From Malania oleifera (taxonomy: Eukaryota; Streptophyta; Magnoliopsida; Santalales; Ximeniaceae): a stretch of 64,000 bases of DNA. Both the position numbers and the translations under genes were made by a program. Location of the stretch: contig NC_080418.1 of the NCBI RefSeq assembly GCF_029873635.1, positions 15,642,888-15,706,887 on the forward strand, given 5' to 3'. Below the pieces are notes generated by a model, which saw only the letters and a list, made by a program, of their open reading frames with translations, made no database searches and was not told the origin of the DNA. Below, in pieces: positions 33,886 through 46,996 of the stretch (positions are counted from its first letter, which is position 1; each line of letters begins with the position of its first letter).

Positions 33886-35689
33886 TTACCGCGCCTTTCT
33901 GAAAAGACCTGGTGTAATAAGATTGACTTTAAGTTAAATTGAAGTCCCCCTTATTTTCAATTGAGTCCTCTTCAAAATTTGAGTCCCGTCTAAATTCTTG
34001 ATCCTTTCAAAATGGTATCATTGTTTCAGGTGGAGTCCCGACATTTTTGGAAAAATTGTGAATCCCCCTATAGCTGTGTTGGTTGCAAAATTAATCTCTA
34101 TTCTTAGTCTAGGGTTTGTGAAGTAAACCATATATTTTGAAAAAAAAAAAAAAAAGAAGAAGCTTAAAGTCAATTTCATTTTTTGAAAAATAAGTCCCAT
34201 TGTTGGGATCTCCACTCAAGTCTTCAGCATGTCAAGAAAGAATCCTAAGTTATCACTAAGTTGAGATCCTATAATTTCAAAAATAAAAGTTTTGTTTTCC
34301 AATTTTAATTTTAATTTTTAGTTAGATTTCCTTTCACCATTGGAAATTTAGTTTTAATGCGGGTCCTAGTTTTAAATTAAGTCCTTTGAATTTGAGTCTT
34401 TCTTTAAATTGAGTTTTTAAAAAAAAACTAGGTAGGTCTTAAGGTCATACTTTATTAACCAGGTATTCTTAGGTAGGGTTGATTAACATTGACAATTTGG
34501 ATTTCTTTGGGTGTTAAAATAAATGATGTCATATTTTATGGAAAAAGAGAGAGACATGTGTCCCAATTGCCACGTTGGATACATGCGTAAGGTGCAAATG
34601 CATAATACATATAGGAAGCTACAAAAAAATACAAAATGTCAAGTGCAGTAAATGTTACAAGAAGAGGTTGCAGTACAAGGGGGTGGGTGTACATTAGCAT
34701 ACATTCATGTAAAAATTACAAAAGAGAAAATTCAAAAAGGAAAGGTGGACAGGCCCATGTCCGCCATTCCTGTGCTGCCATCTGGAAGCACCACTCCAAA
34801 ATCCTGTGCACAAAGGAAGCAACAAGAGAGAGGTGGTTAGGTGGAAATCCAAAAATAATAATAAATGAAAATAAAATGGCAAGGTCACATGTTGAAAGAA
34901 TAAAGTGGTTAAAGAAATATTCCCTCACTAGCTCATGGGAACTGTTAAGATAGAGAAAATTGGCGCCACTTGAACCCCTGAGCCTCCCTATAAATAGGGA
35001 AGCCCACACACTGCAAAGGCACGGAGAACATAAAGAAATGCTGGGAAAATAGAGAGAAAATAAAACGGAGAAAGAGCATAAGAACACTCTACCAAATTGA
35101 GAGAATAGTGAATTAGAGGAGGGAGGTACTGTAGAAATTGAGAAAAGATTAAAAGAGAACTTGAGAAAGACAAAACCATTGGGAAAACTCTGTCAAGTCA
35201 CAAAGAGCAGAGAAGGAGAGAATTGAGGGAAGAGAGAAGCTATACACTAGGCACCAGAGAAGCAAACAGACCTTAAAGAGAAGCAAAGTAGTTGGTTCAA
35301 AACCAACCAGTGAGACAGACACACGCATACACAAAAGCTGGAAAAGAAGACCGAAGGAGAAAGAGGATAGAGGTATAATAGTCCATTTTACCCCTATTTC
35401 ACGCGATTCAATCATGGTTATGCATGCTAACAGTCATGTAGGAACTCATGCCTAAGCCTTCAGATCTCATATGAACCAGAGCTTGGGAAATCCATAGTTG
35501 TTCATCCCCCAGACTTCAGGTTCAAATTTGAACCTGAGGTTTCAGATCCTCAGGTTCAAACCCAAGTCCGAACCCATGCCCGAATTGTGAATGGAACCCC
35601 TGTTCAAACCCTTTAACCATGTGACCCGAACACCCTAACCCGAACTTAGGTTCGAGTTCGAAGCCCAACCGCCTTAGCGCTAACTCAGC

Positions 35690-36190
35690 CCACTCATTTT
35701 ATAAAAAAAAACTTTAACCGGCCCACTAACCTTTTAAAACCCCAAACCCATCTAAGTTTTTAAAACCTGAAGCCTTTTTTTTTTTTTTACCCGCAGCCCA
35801 TTTCTAACTTTTAACCTGAAGCCCATTCTAAAATTGAACCAACCCATTTTGAAAGTAAACCCCTAGCCCATTTTAAAACTATTAACCCAAAGCCCATTGC
35901 AAACTTAATCCAAGCCCATTTTTAAAATCCACCCCAGGCCAACCCATTTTTTTCAAAAATCTAAGTCCGACCCATTCATGCCCAAGGCTCAATCTTTTAA
36001 AATACCCCGAGCCCATTTTTGAAATCACCCTACTCGTGCTCGTTTTGAAGGCTCAAACCAAGCCCACACGTGTTAACCTCACACGCGCCCCCTAACCTGC
36101 TCAAGTTTTACTCGGGCACCATCCACTAGGTTTAGACGAGTTGCCTCATCTGCAACCCCAAATCGAGCCAAAAACCCTAACCCTAAGATT
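35690..36190 (+). repeat. Site II (RGCCCA) cluster and telo-box in Ogre-like LTR
   Basis: At least nine RGCCCA (TGGGCY) words in degenerate AAGCCCATTTTAAA-like units, then AAACCCTAACCCTAA at about 36173-36188. In plants, site II plus telo-box is a known promoter pairing of ribosomal protein and cell-cycle genes. Confidence 0.7.
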
Positions 36191-37388
36191 TGCAACAAAA
36201 ACCTTAATCAGAGAAGCACCCCAAATCCTCACAAGCCAGTACAATCATCACAAAAAAATTTCAAATGAGAACTAGAAAGGAGAACACTTAACCTTTTTTG
36301 AATAAGCGTTGAATATACGAAGGAGCTCCCCTCTCAAGCTTTAGGTTGATCGTCTCCTCCCAAGTATGCCGCAGTGGTTTTCTATTTGTCTTTTCGAACA
36401 AACATTAAAGTCACAAGAACTGAAACTTCAAAAGTTAGGACTTCAAGTTTATAACTGTATAAATCTATAGTTACTAAGGGTTTTAAATAGAACTCTAAGA
36501 CAATAGTGAAAGGGGAATCTCAGAGAGAGAGAGAGAGAGAGAGAAAGAGATCTTGGAAGAAGATGAGAGTGTGAGGGCTTCTGAGAACATGTTAGGACCT
36601 CGATTGCAAACAGGAAGGGAGAAAGATGAGAGATCGAGGAGGTTGCAAGAATAGGGGCTAGGGTTTCATAGGAACTCTTGCTCGCAGAAGAGAAGGATAG
36701 GACGAGAGAGAGAGAGAGGGATGCTATAACCGAAGAGTGAAAAATGAAAAGGAACAAAAAAAATTCAGCTTAAGTATCTTAAGCCTCATCATCGTAGGAT
36801 TAAGTTACGTGGCATGTTCTCCTCTGTTGGATGAGAAAGTTATGCGGCCAAATCTGGGCCATTCATCACGTGTTTCCTCTGAATGACAAGGATCGAGCCA
36901 CAGCAGCAATCTGAGAGCCATCTATCACCCACCGTCTGATTTGCCTCTCCTCGGACAGTCAAGATCTGCATGCATCAGCAGTCCCAAGGCATCTTGCCTT
37001 CGCCGTTGATCTTCTGCCCCGCATCAACGGCTGAGATTGCTTCGGGTCAGGAGCCATGACGAAGACCTAACCCTCCGTGTAGTTGGTGACATGTGGCGCG
37101 TTCCTTTCCACGCACAACAACGAAGGACGCGACTGCTTCTCCATCCTTGGATCGGCGTTTCCTATGGAAGGCCACGATGATGCCACGTAGCCGATCTTAC
37201 TCCCATCTGCTCTCCACACACATGCGAACATGTGTCCCATTGGCCTTGACCAGGCCTTAAAATGATTGACCACCCTACAAACTGGTTCTCCCCTGAACCA
37301 GTTCGGTCCGCTGAACCAGTGTGAAACCAATTCAGCATTTTAAATAATTCAATGAAATTCATGAAAAATTCAACAAAATAAATAAATA

Positions 37389-37457
<69 letters not shown>
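37389..37457. repeat. (TA)n-(GA)n microsatellite
   Basis: About 9 TA units followed by about 24 GA units. Confidence 0.95.
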
Positions 37458-37459
<2 letters not shown>

Positions 37460-38689
37460 TAGGATAAATTAAGGAAAATTAAAAAAAAATGCTTTTAAGC
37501 CAATTTTGTTTGTTTGTTCCTCCTAAAATAAATTTCGTGTTGAAAAATCACAAAAAAATAAAAAATGCACAAAAATCCACAAAAATCATAAAAATGTCAA
37601 AAAATCACAAAAATTTAGAAATTTCAGGAGAAAAATCTAAAAAATGTTTTTCCCTTGATCTTTATTGTTTTTCTTAATTGAATTTGTGTCATTTCAATTA
37701 AAAATCAAAAATCACAAATAACATTTTGAAATTAAAATTGCTTTCATAAAATCCATGAAAATTCAGAAAAAAAAAATCATAGGAGTAAAAAATATTTTGA
37801 GTTGGAAAACTCATTTTTACAAATTTCTTAATCCCAAATGAATTCCAAAAACCTCCTGGAATATTACTTTTCACTTATAAAATTCTATAAAAATTTAAAA
37901 ATTCACGGAAACATATTTTCCTGGTCACTTTCTCAATTTTCCTTCACGATGATTGCAACAAAGGGGCATGGACTCTTCGGAGTATTGGATTGCCCCAGTT
38001 CTGAGGGAATACCTACATACTATCTACGTTGTACATTTTTCTTTTATTTTTGAAAGGAAGTAATTTTCTAAGGCTTATTAAGTTTATTTTGGGATAATTT
38101 TTGATTAATTTGGTATCGTTCGTAAGAACGGGCGCATAGGGGGTGCTAATACCTTCCCCTTGCATAATTGTACTCTCAAGCCCAATTTTGGTGACGCAGA
38201 CCTGTTGGCCTAACTAGGCTTTTCAAACTTGTTTTGATGATAACAAATGAAGATGTTTTAACATGTGTTGTTAAGTGACTTTGTTTCAGGATAACATAAC
38301 TCTACACTTATGTTTGTCCTAAAAGCAAGCTGGAAAACAAGTCAAGTGAAAGCTTCTCCGAGTAGTTGAGCATCAAAAGACTAAAGCTTGAAGATAATGA
38401 GAGCATGGATATTAAAGAGAATTCGATGAAAAGCTCAAAGTATCTTAAAGCTTGAAGAGGAAAAGAAGACCAAAGCATGAAGACTTAAGTGTTTAAGAAT
38501 GACAAATGACTTAGAAGTCTTTTTGTAAGTGTTTTATTTAAATATCTTTTGAAATATTGTTGAAGCTCTTTAGGGGAAATACATGGACTTAGAGACCTAT
38601 TTTAAAACCCTGAAAAATGTTTTATGAAAGACCAAAATAAAATATCAAAATTAAATTTGAAAACCAAAAATGAAAAAAAAAAAAAAAAA

Positions 38690-38965
38690 GGACTTGTCAG
38701 CCAACTAACCAGAAATACTCTGGGTTTAGTCAGACGACTGACAGATAAACAATAGAAAAATTAACTATCCAGCCGAATGACTCAATAAACTGAAACCACC
38801 CAACCGACTGACAGTGCCCAACCGACTGACCCATTTTGAACTATGTCACGCCAGCTGACTGACTATTTCCTGATTTTAATTTATAGAAGACAGAAGGGTG
38901 TCAGTCGCCTATCTAGCCGACTGACCCTGTGGAAATACACTACTCATTCGCCTAGTCAGCCAACT
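38690..38965 (+). repeat. U3 word array, GTCAG-CCGA-CTGAC type
   Basis: About nine words. GTCAGACGACTGAC at 38729-38742 is a perfect stem. Others: CCAACCGACTGACAG, CCAACCGACTGACCC, CTAGCCGACTGACCC, GTCAGCCAACTAAC. It ends about 130 bp before the TATA box. Confidence 0.9.
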
Positions 38966-39894
38966 AACTCCACGGGTTTTTATTTTTTAAACTCCAACGG
39001 AAAAATTTCAAATTTTGGTTTTTCAAATATGAACGTTATAAAAACTTCATGGACACTCCAAGTCACTTGTGGAACATGGAAACTCATCCTAAATTGCCTA
39101 TAAATAATCCTTTAATCCCAAGAATTCAAAGATACAAGCAATCACACAGCATACTTGCATCAAATCTTTCAATCTCTCTCAAAGTTTCATATTGCTTATA
39201 CTCTTGTTGAAGGGAAATCATCTGAATTGCTGAAACACCAACCTAAGGTTCTCATACTGAGCTTTCTCAAATCACAAAGGAACCCTTGGTGAATTCTACA
39301 CTTGAGCTTCAATTCTATTTCTTATTCGTATTTAAATTATTGAAGTACCTAGAGCTGAAATTGTACTAATCTACTCTATTTTGAGAATGCTATTGTATGC
39401 AGAGATTACTTCATATATTTTGTAGTTCTTGGGTGATTCGAGGTGTTTGTATCGTTGGCTAAGTGAGGGGATATCGCTTAGAAAGGTGCTGCTCTAGCCT
39501 AATTGAAGGAGAGACCAAACGAGGGTATATCGTTTGGAGAGGCGGGCTCTAGCCTACTGAAGGAGTGTGTAAATGGTGTTGTTTCTCCTGGAAAAGGAAC
39601 TGGTTTTAGTGAATCCTTTGGTGTTTTTCCAAACGCAAGGACATAAGCTAGGTATAAGTCGAACCTCGCAAAAATCCCAATCTCACTCTCTCTTTCCCTT
39701 ACTCTTTATTTTCAGCACATATAAATTGCGTGGATGATTTAATTTTTAATTATATATACTACGTATACTTGGAAATCAAGTAAACTTAAAGTCTAATTTT
39801 GATTTGGGTTGTGGAAACCAAAAGGGAGTACGTTGGTTAAACCATACTTTGCAGAAACCATAAGGAGTACGTTACTTGGTTAACACCCAAAGAT

Positions 39895-40069
39895 TGTTGG
39901 GGATTAAACCTGGAGCAACAATCACACACGAAGAAAAATAATGCACATCCACACTGGAACACCAGATTTACGTGGTTCGGTCGAATCTAACCTACGTCCA
40001 CGGGAGCACACACCACTACACTATACTGGGAGAAAAAATACAAGAGAAGCCACACTGCTCAACTCTGTT

Positions 40070-40129
<60 letters not shown>

Positions 40130-40272
40130 CAACTCTCTGCGTACAACCTCTCTGCACTCACAACACAACACTCTGCACAGCACTCACACCTCTCATAACT
40201 TGCTGCTGCACGCACACAACTTACTACAACCCACACACAGCTTCATACACTCTCACACTACCACACCTCTCA

Positions 40273-40338
<66 letters not shown>

Positions 40339-40478
40339 GAAAGGGGGGAGTAAAATCAAAGAAGGTGGCTACAGATTTCAAAAAAATCTGCAAAGGTTGG
40401 TGGTCGCCGTTCTTTAATATCAAAGGTGACGGTTGGGCTGGTGCGGCTGTCAGCGACTCCACACCTGCAAACTCAACA
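39895..40478 (-). repeat. 3' LTR of element C
   Basis: TGTTGGGGATTAAACC to CAAACTCAACA. It contains (CT)n at 40076-40124 and (CA)n-(TA)n at 40276-40338, which explain the length difference from the other LTR. Confidence 0.95.
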
Positions 40479-40491
40479 ATCTCCCACTTGG
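40479..40491 (-). promoter_or_regulatory. Polypurine tract of element C
   Basis: Minus strand CCAAGTGGGAGAT directly before TGTTGAG, the usual Copia form. Confidence 0.9.
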
Positions 40492-40547
40492 AGACGGAGA
40501 TAACATCTCAACCAGTGTATAGGCAAATGATGTGCTCTTGTCTGTCT

Positions 40548-42000
40548 TCAAGGATGAAGATCAATTGAAGTTGAGCACAACTTCAGCTCCTCTGTAGTCA
40601 CCACCTTTGTCAACATGTCAGCTGGATTTCTGCTACCTTGAATCTTTTCAAGTGTCAGTACTTCATCCTCTAATAGAGACCTGATGAATTGATAACGCAA
40701 TCCGATATGTTTGGTTCTAGAATGAAATATAGAGTTCTTTGCCAGATGTATCGCACTTTGACTGTCGCTGTACAAAACATTCCTCTCCTGCTTTAACCTA
40801 AGCTCCGTCAACAAACCTTGAAGCCAAATCATCTTTTTACTGACTTCTGTCACTGCTACGTACTCAGCTTCTGTAGTGGATAGGGCAACAATATTTTGTA
40901 TCTGCGACATCCAACTAACAGCTGTTGTGCCAACAGTGAACACGTATCCGGTGGTGCTCCTGTGGTGATCAATTTCACCAGCAAAATCGGCATCTATATA
41001 CCCTTTGACTTTCAAGTCTCCTTTGCCGAAACATAAGCACTTATCAATAGTGCCTCTGAGGTACCTGAAGATCCACTTCACTGCTTCCCAGTGAGTCTTC
41101 CCTGGATTAGACATGAATCTATTGACTGCTCCCACTACTTGGCCAATGTCCAGTCTGGTACAAACCATGGCATACATGAGACTTCCAATGGCTGATGCGT
41201 AAGGTACCTTAGCTATGAAGTCCTTCTCTTCATCTGTCTGGGGAACTTGATCCTTGGAGAGGCGAAAGTGTCTTGCTAAAGGTGTATTTACTGCTTTGGC
41301 ACTGCTCATGTTAAACCTCTGTAGAACATGGCTAATGTACTCCGACTGATATAACTGCAATGTTCCCTGACGCTTATCTCTGGAGATTCGCATCCCAAGT
41401 ATCTGCTTCGCTGAGCCTAAGTCCTTCATGTCAAACTCTATTGACAATTGCTGCTTCAATTTCCTGATCTCTTCTATATCTGGTCCTGTGATCAACATGT
41501 CATCTACATATAACAACAAAATGATATAGCTATACTGATACCTCTTAAAGTAGCAACAGTGGTTGGCGTTACACTTTAGAAAATCATTCCTGTGCATAAA
41601 GCTGTCACATTTTTGGTACCATTATCTGGGAGCTTGTTTGAGACCATACAAGCTCTTCTTCAACCTGCACACCAGATTCTCTTCACCTTTCTCTGAGAAT
41701 CCTTCTGGTTGATACATGTAGATTTCCTCATCAAGATCACCGTGAGGAAATGCCATCTTCGTATCTAACTACTCAAGATGTAAACCCTCTGAGGCAACTA
41801 TACTCAGAACAGATCTGATGGTTGTCAACTTCACAACTGGTGCAAAAATGTCGGTGTAGTCAATTCCTTCCTTCTGCTCAAAGCCTTTAACTACCAACCA
41901 AGCCTTGTATCTCCTGGAGCCGTCATGCTCCTCTTTGATTTTGTACACCCACTTGTTGTGAAGGGCCTTCTTACCTTTGGGCAACTCAGCTAGTTCTCAC
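40548..42000 (-). pseudogene. Reverse transcriptase / RNase H of element C
   Basis: 41984-41769 holds the RT start (HNKWVYKIKEEHDGS, KEGIDYTDIFAPVVKLTTIR). A TAG replaces Gln at about 41766 before LDTKMAF. Then MYQPEGF and a TAA where Gln is expected before WYQK. From 41597 the frame is open for 349 residues with the catalytic LLLYVDDMLITG, LGSAKQILGM, MYAMVCTRLDI, then RNase H (KGYIDADFAGEIDHHRSTTG, NIVALSTTEAEYVAVTE, DSQSAIHLAKN, NPADMLTKVV). RT and RNase H active-site motifs are preserved; only the stops and shifts prevent expression. Tork lineage by sequence style. Confidence 0.95.
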
Positions 42001-43660
42001 GTTCTATTGGAGGTGAGGGACTTCATCTCGTCCTTCATCACAAGCTCCCACTTGCTTGCATCTCCTGCTTAACATGCTTCATCATAGCATTCGGGATCTC
42101 CTCCATATGTAAGAAGTAAATAATCTATATACCTTATGTTTGGTACGTGGGGCCAAGTAGATCTCCTAAACTCTGGAGTTGGAGTAGGAGGCTGTGGTGC
42201 GACGATCTGATCCACTGGTTCCTCCGCCTTAGGATTCTCGGCATTCTTCTGTTATATCCCGACACATTCTAGGACATCATCCATATTTGCATAGGTTGAT
42301 TCTCTCTGAACTGGTTCGGTAGATTCTGCTGTGTGCCTATCTTTGTACATCACCTTTTCATCAAAAATCACATCTCTGCTTCTGATCACCCTTTTGTTTT
42401 CATCATCCTAAATGTTGTATCCAAATTCATCTCCACCATAACCGATGAAAGTGCATTTTCGGGATTTCGGATCCAGCTTATCCCTGACATGATCATTGAT
42501 ATGTACATATGCAACACAACCAAAAACTTTCCAATGTGAAAGTCTTACCTCTTTGTTACTCCAAACTTCTTCTAGTAAGCTATAGTCCAATGGTACTGAA
42601 GGACTTCTATTAATCAAATAAGCTACTGTGTTGACTGCATCTGCCCAAAACATTTTTGGCAAGCCTGACTACATACGCATGCTTCTGGCCTTTTCTGTCA
42701 ACATTATGTTCATCCGCTCGACTACGGCATTGTGTTGAGGCGTACCTGACACAATTCTTTCCATTCTGATACCATGCTCATAGTAGAATTTCTTGAACTA
42801 GGTGTCAACATACTTTCCACCGTTATCAGTTCTTAGCCTTTTGATTTTCAAACTAATTTCATTTTCTACCTTCGCTTTCCAATTTTTAAAAGCATCAAAA
42901 ACATCAGATTTATACTTCAGGAAGTAAACCTATACCTTCCGTGAATGATCATCGATAAACGTGACGAAGTAATGCTTTCCTCCTGTAGATGAAATGGTTG
43001 TTGGTCCCCATACATCTGAATGGACTAGCTCAAGTCTCTCCCTCTCCGGGGTACTAATGTTTGTCTGGAAACTAACTCTCTTCTGTTTCCCAAATATTTA
43101 ATCCTCACATATGTCAATCTTCACTAACTATAAATCACTCAACTTACCCTTTGAGTGCATCACCCTGAGTCCCTTCTCACTCAGGTGTCCGAGTCGTTGA
43201 TGTCATAAGTTGCTATCATCATTTCCTATAGCAACTGTAATAGACATACATGTATTAGGAGTTATATAAAGAGTACCACTTTTCTTACCTCGAGCAATTG
43301 TCAATGCACCCTTCGAAATCTTCCATTCATCACCAATGAAAGATGTGTTATAACCTTCATCTGCCAATTGACTGACTGAGATTAAATTCTTCCTCAGGTT
43401 TGGAATATACCTAACACCTCTCAGTTTCCATACTGACCCATTCATTTTGATCTCCACTGTCCCCTTACCGGCAATGTCGCAAGGTTGATCATTGCCCAAA
43501 TATACTTTATCGAAATTACCTGATGTATACTTCTCCAGGCAATCTCTGCTGCAAGTGGCATGGAATGAAACTCCAGAGTCTAACACCCAAGACTCCTTTT
43601 TGCTCTCTAAAGAGCATATCAAAGCATCTTTTTCTCCTGAGGAAGAGGCAAGATTTGCTT
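42001..43660 (-). pseudogene. Protease and integrase of element C
   Basis: 43622-43203: protease with intact VLDSG at the active site, then the GAG-pre-integrase segment HQRLGHLSEKGL. Integrase 43135-42100 is readable through several stops: HSDVWG and TDNGGKY (first two Asp present; the usual Glu after GG is Lys), AVVERMN with the catalytic Glu, then PKMFWADAVNTVAYLINR, VFGCVAYVHI and the linker region. Stops sit mostly where Gln or Trp is expected. Confidence 0.9.
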
Positions 43661-44443
43661 TTGTCTTCGCCTCAGATTCCTTTCTCGGACCTTTATACTG
43701 GTTTCTGAAATGGCCGGTCTTTCCACAGTTCCAGCACTCAACATTCTTTATGCCCTGGGAACCTCTGGGATTTCTAGATTTGGACCTCCTGGTCCTGGAT
43801 CTGCCACGATTGTTAGATTGCCCATGCCAGCTTCCCTTTCCTCAGCTTTCCACATTCAAGGCTGAACTTGAAGTAGAGGCATTGTTCGACTGCATTCTGA
43901 TCTCCTCCGTCAAAATTATGCTGATAACCTCATCGTATTTCAACTTCGATTTTCCTATAGAGCTATTGATCGCAGTGACAATACCTTTCCAACTCTCAGG
44001 TAGCTGACTGAGAATTAGTAGGGCATGGATCTCACTATCAAATGTAATCCCGACCAAGGCAATTTGATCCGACAGCTCGTTAAAATTATTCAGGTGTCTG
44101 CTGAAGCTTTCACCTGCAGGCTCATGGTAAACAATATCTTCATTGGATGTACCTTATTCACGGCTAATGGCTGCTCGTACATGTTAGACAGTGCATCCAT
44201 AAGGGACTTGGTGGTTGTCAAGTGCTTGATGTTGAACGCCACAGACTTCGACAATGTCATTCTAATGGCTCCGAGGGCTTTTCGGTCAAGCAACTCCTAC
44301 TCGCTCTCCTTCAGGGATTCTGGCTTCTCCATCAGTGGTAAGTGCAACTCCTTACCAAACAAGAAGTCCTCGATCTGTATTTTCCAGAAACCGAAGTTTG
44401 TGCTGTCAAACATCTCGATGTGAGAGCTCTTTTCGTTTGACAT
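43661..44443 (-). pseudogene. Gag of element C
   Basis: Starts at ATG 44443 (MSNEKSSHIEMFDSTNFGFW). Capsid-like segments: WKIQIEDFLFGKELHLPL, a TAG where Trp is expected at about 44299, LLDRKALGAIRMTLSKSVA, TTTKSLMDALSNMYE. Frames shift several times downstream, and a zinc-knuckle region is only partly visible near 43720-43760. Confidence 0.85.
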
Positions 44444-45256
44444 CTTGATTTACTGATCTAGAGATGGAATTAGCTCAATCGAATAGCACGGTTAGATCCG
44501 GAATGGCTGAAAACCCTAGAAATGGCTTAAGCCATTCGAAAAACAAACCCAAAATGGCTTCGAAAAGCGTGGTCAAACTTTCGGTCAAATTTGGTCAACT
44601 CTGGTCAACTTAACGGAATATTCCTCTCACGGACGAAATATTTTCTAATGGCGTTACTACGCCGTTAACTCACCCTCTGCTGACGTGGCGCGTGGGACTC
44701 ACTGCTGACGTGGCACGGTGGGGCCCACTTACTGGTGGATGACTATAGGGCCCACTTGCTGATATGTCGCTGACGTGTAATGGGCCCTTGCTGACGTGGC
44801 GGTGACACGGCTGATGACTGGCCACTTTCTTGGCGCTGACAGTGGGCTGACTAGGCGCGGTCCCGCTAACGTGGACTGGTGATGTGGCGCTGACGCAACA
44901 GCACTGACTTGGCTCTCGGATCTAGAACGGTTCAGGTTGATCCGGTTTGAGAGCTTCTCCGGATCAGGTCGGGTGGAGTCCGGGTTGGGTTTTGTTTGTC
45001 CGGGCAAGGAGGATGCGTGGGCCCGTGAAGAGCAAACACTGGAGCGTAACGGCGCGTGCAGAGGCGTCTTTCTCTGGCGTGGCACGTGGTGGCATGTGCA
45101 GTGTCTTCCAAGCTCCGTTCGAGCTCCGATTACAGCGGTTGGCTTCGTCTCGGCTAAAGGAGTTCGATAGTAGCCTCAAAATTTAATTTTGAGCTATTGG
45201 ACAGAGGCTCAAAATCCAGGAATTTTTCTCCGATCTGGCGATTCTACTCCAACCAA

Positions 45257-45268
45257 GCTTTGAAACCA
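45257..45268 (-). promoter_or_regulatory. Primer binding site of element C
   Basis: Minus strand TGGTTTCAAAGC, two bases inside the 5' LTR, matches TGGTATCAGAGC at 10 of 12. Confidence 0.85.
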
Positions 45269-45270
45269 AT

Positions 45271-45437
45271 TGTTGGGGGATTAAACCTGGAGCAAAAATT
45301 ACACACGAAGAAAAATAATGCACATCCACATTGGAACACCGGATTTACGTGGTTCGGTCGAATCTGACCTACGTCCACGGGAGCACACACCACTACACTA
45401 TACTGGGAGAAAAAATACAAGAGGAGCCACACTGCTC

Positions 45438-45490
<53 letters not shown>

Positions 45491-45817
45491 CAACTCTCTG
45501 CGTACAACCTCTCTGCACTCACAACACAACACTCTGCATAGCACTCACACCTCTCACAACTCACTGCTGCACGCACACAGCTTATTGCAACCCACACACA
45601 ACTTCATACACTCTCACACTACCACACCTCTCACATACACACACACACACACAGATACATATATATATATATATACAGAAAGGGGGGAGTAAAATCAAAG
45701 AAGGTGGCTGCAGATTTCAAAAAAATTTGCAGAGGTTGGTGGCCGCCATTATTCAATGTTAAAGGTGACGGTTGGGTTGGTGCGGCTGTCGGCGACTCCA
45801 CACCTGCAAACTCAACA
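45271..45817 (-). repeat. 5' LTR of element C
   Basis: TGTTGGGGGATTAAACC to CAAACTCAACA; shorter (CT)n, (CA)n and (TA)n runs than the partner. Confidence 0.95.
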
Positions 45818-46229
45818 AAGAAAAATTAACTAAGAGTTTATTTGAATTCTAAATTTTGGGAAGAGTGTGAATGTTTTGTTGAAAATCACTTTGAGAAAGT
45901 TAATTCATTATCAAAGGGATTGCATTAACAACAGGGCTGCAAACAAACAAAAGCTGAAATCTTGTATCTTATATATCTTAGTTTGGATATTGTGTTTGAT
46001 TGGATAATTGGTTTGGTTGATTGATTAATTACTTGATTGTTTAAGTAGTTGTGTTGTTGATTGTATTAAAGGAACTAAGTTCTTGTGTGATTGATAAATT
46101 ATACAAACAAGTCAAAAATTGGTTAAAAGAAATAAAAGAGGTTAAGAAGTCTTAAAAGGAATTAAGAAAAAAAAATTAAATCCAATTCACCCCCCCCCCC
46201 CCTCTTGGTACTACATCTTAGTTTTCAAT

Positions 46230-46240
46230 TGGTATCAGAG
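46230..46240 (+). promoter_or_regulatory. Primer binding site of Sirevirus D (tRNA-iMet)
   Basis: TGGTATCAGAG three bases after the LTR end, followed by TCAGG. Confidence 0.95.
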
Positions 46241-46996
46241 TCAGGTTATAAAAAATCTTAATTAGTAGTTATAAAAATATCTTAATGGCTCACATAGGCA
46301 TAGCTCCCTTTGGAAAGGGGCAATCCTTAACTAAGCCTCCTATCTTTTGTGGTTTAAATTATACATTTTGGAAACAAAGGATGAGAATATATCTTCAAAC
46401 TATGAATGGGAAAGCTTGGGAGGTGGTCACCGATGGTGATTTAATTCCTACCAAACTAGTAGATGGAAAACAAGTTCCTAAGGAGAAAATTGATATGACA
46501 AACTTAGATCATAAGATGCTGCAGTTAATTCTAGTGCCATGAATGTTTTATATTGGGCTTTAGATATGAATGAATTTAATAGAGTAATGGTTTGCAAATT
46601 AGCCAAGGAAATATAGGACAAGTTAGAAGTAACTTACGAAGGCACTATAGATGTTAGGGATAATAGGATTGATATGCTTACAAGCGAATATGAAGCTTTT
46701 AGGATGAACCCGGATGAATCTATAACTAGCATGTATACTAGGTTCACTCATATAATAAATTCCCCAAATGCCTTAGGAAAAACATACACTACTTATGAAA
46801 TGAATAGAAAAATACTTAGAAGTCTTCCACCTATATAGGAATCTAAAGCCACTGTAATAACCGAAGGAAGAAATTTGAAAAATACCTCCTTAGATGAGCT
46901 TATAGGTTCTCTCCTCACATATGAAATGGCAATGAATGAAAGGAGTGGAAAAACCAAAGCCCAAGAAACAATAGCCTTCAAAGCCTCAAAAGAAAA

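Larger units (their letters stand above)
33886..38202 (+). mobile_element. Ogre/Tat-like Gypsy LTR, second copy
   Basis: Starts TGTAGACACCCTAATTTTTA and reaches the conserved GGGTGCTAATACCTTCCCC and GGTGACGCAGACC segments at 38140-38202, where Sirevirus D begins. About 4.3 kb, no coding sequence. Includes (GA)n at about 36520-36543. The small ORFs in it have no family resemblance. Confidence 0.65.
39895..45817 (-). mobile_element. Copia element C (Tork/Tnt1-like), complete but defective
   Basis: A 5.9-kb element with LTRs of 584 and 547 bp, PBS and PPT, and gag-PR-INT-RT-RH in Copia order on the minus strand. Target duplication AAGAT (39890-39894) against AAGAA (45818-45822). The target is the S1 LTR of Sirevirus D. 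In the first 180 bp the LTRs differ at only about six positions, nearly all transitions, so this is the youngest complete insertion here. Coding region carries about a dozen stops. Confidence 0.95.
38203..46227 (+). repeat. Left LTR of Sirevirus D, family S1 (split by element C)
   Basis: TGTTGGCCTAACTAGG at 38203; interrupted 39895-45817; ends CACCCCC...CTCTTGG...GTTTTCA at 46227, three bases before the PBS. About 2.1 kb without the insertion. It contains a word array, TATA box TATAAATA at about 39099, and the repeated sentence GAAACCAAAAGGGAGTACGT that is also in LTR 56237-58461. Confidence 0.9.

Noticed and set aside
39972..40568. 198-residue and overlapping ORFs in the LTR of element C
   Set aside because: Reading through (CT)n and (CA)n microsatellites gives Ser-Leu and His-Thr repeats; artefact of simple repeats.
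43492..44423. Plus-strand ORFs of 171 and 132 codons
   Set aside because: Shadows of the minus-strand gag/protease of element C.
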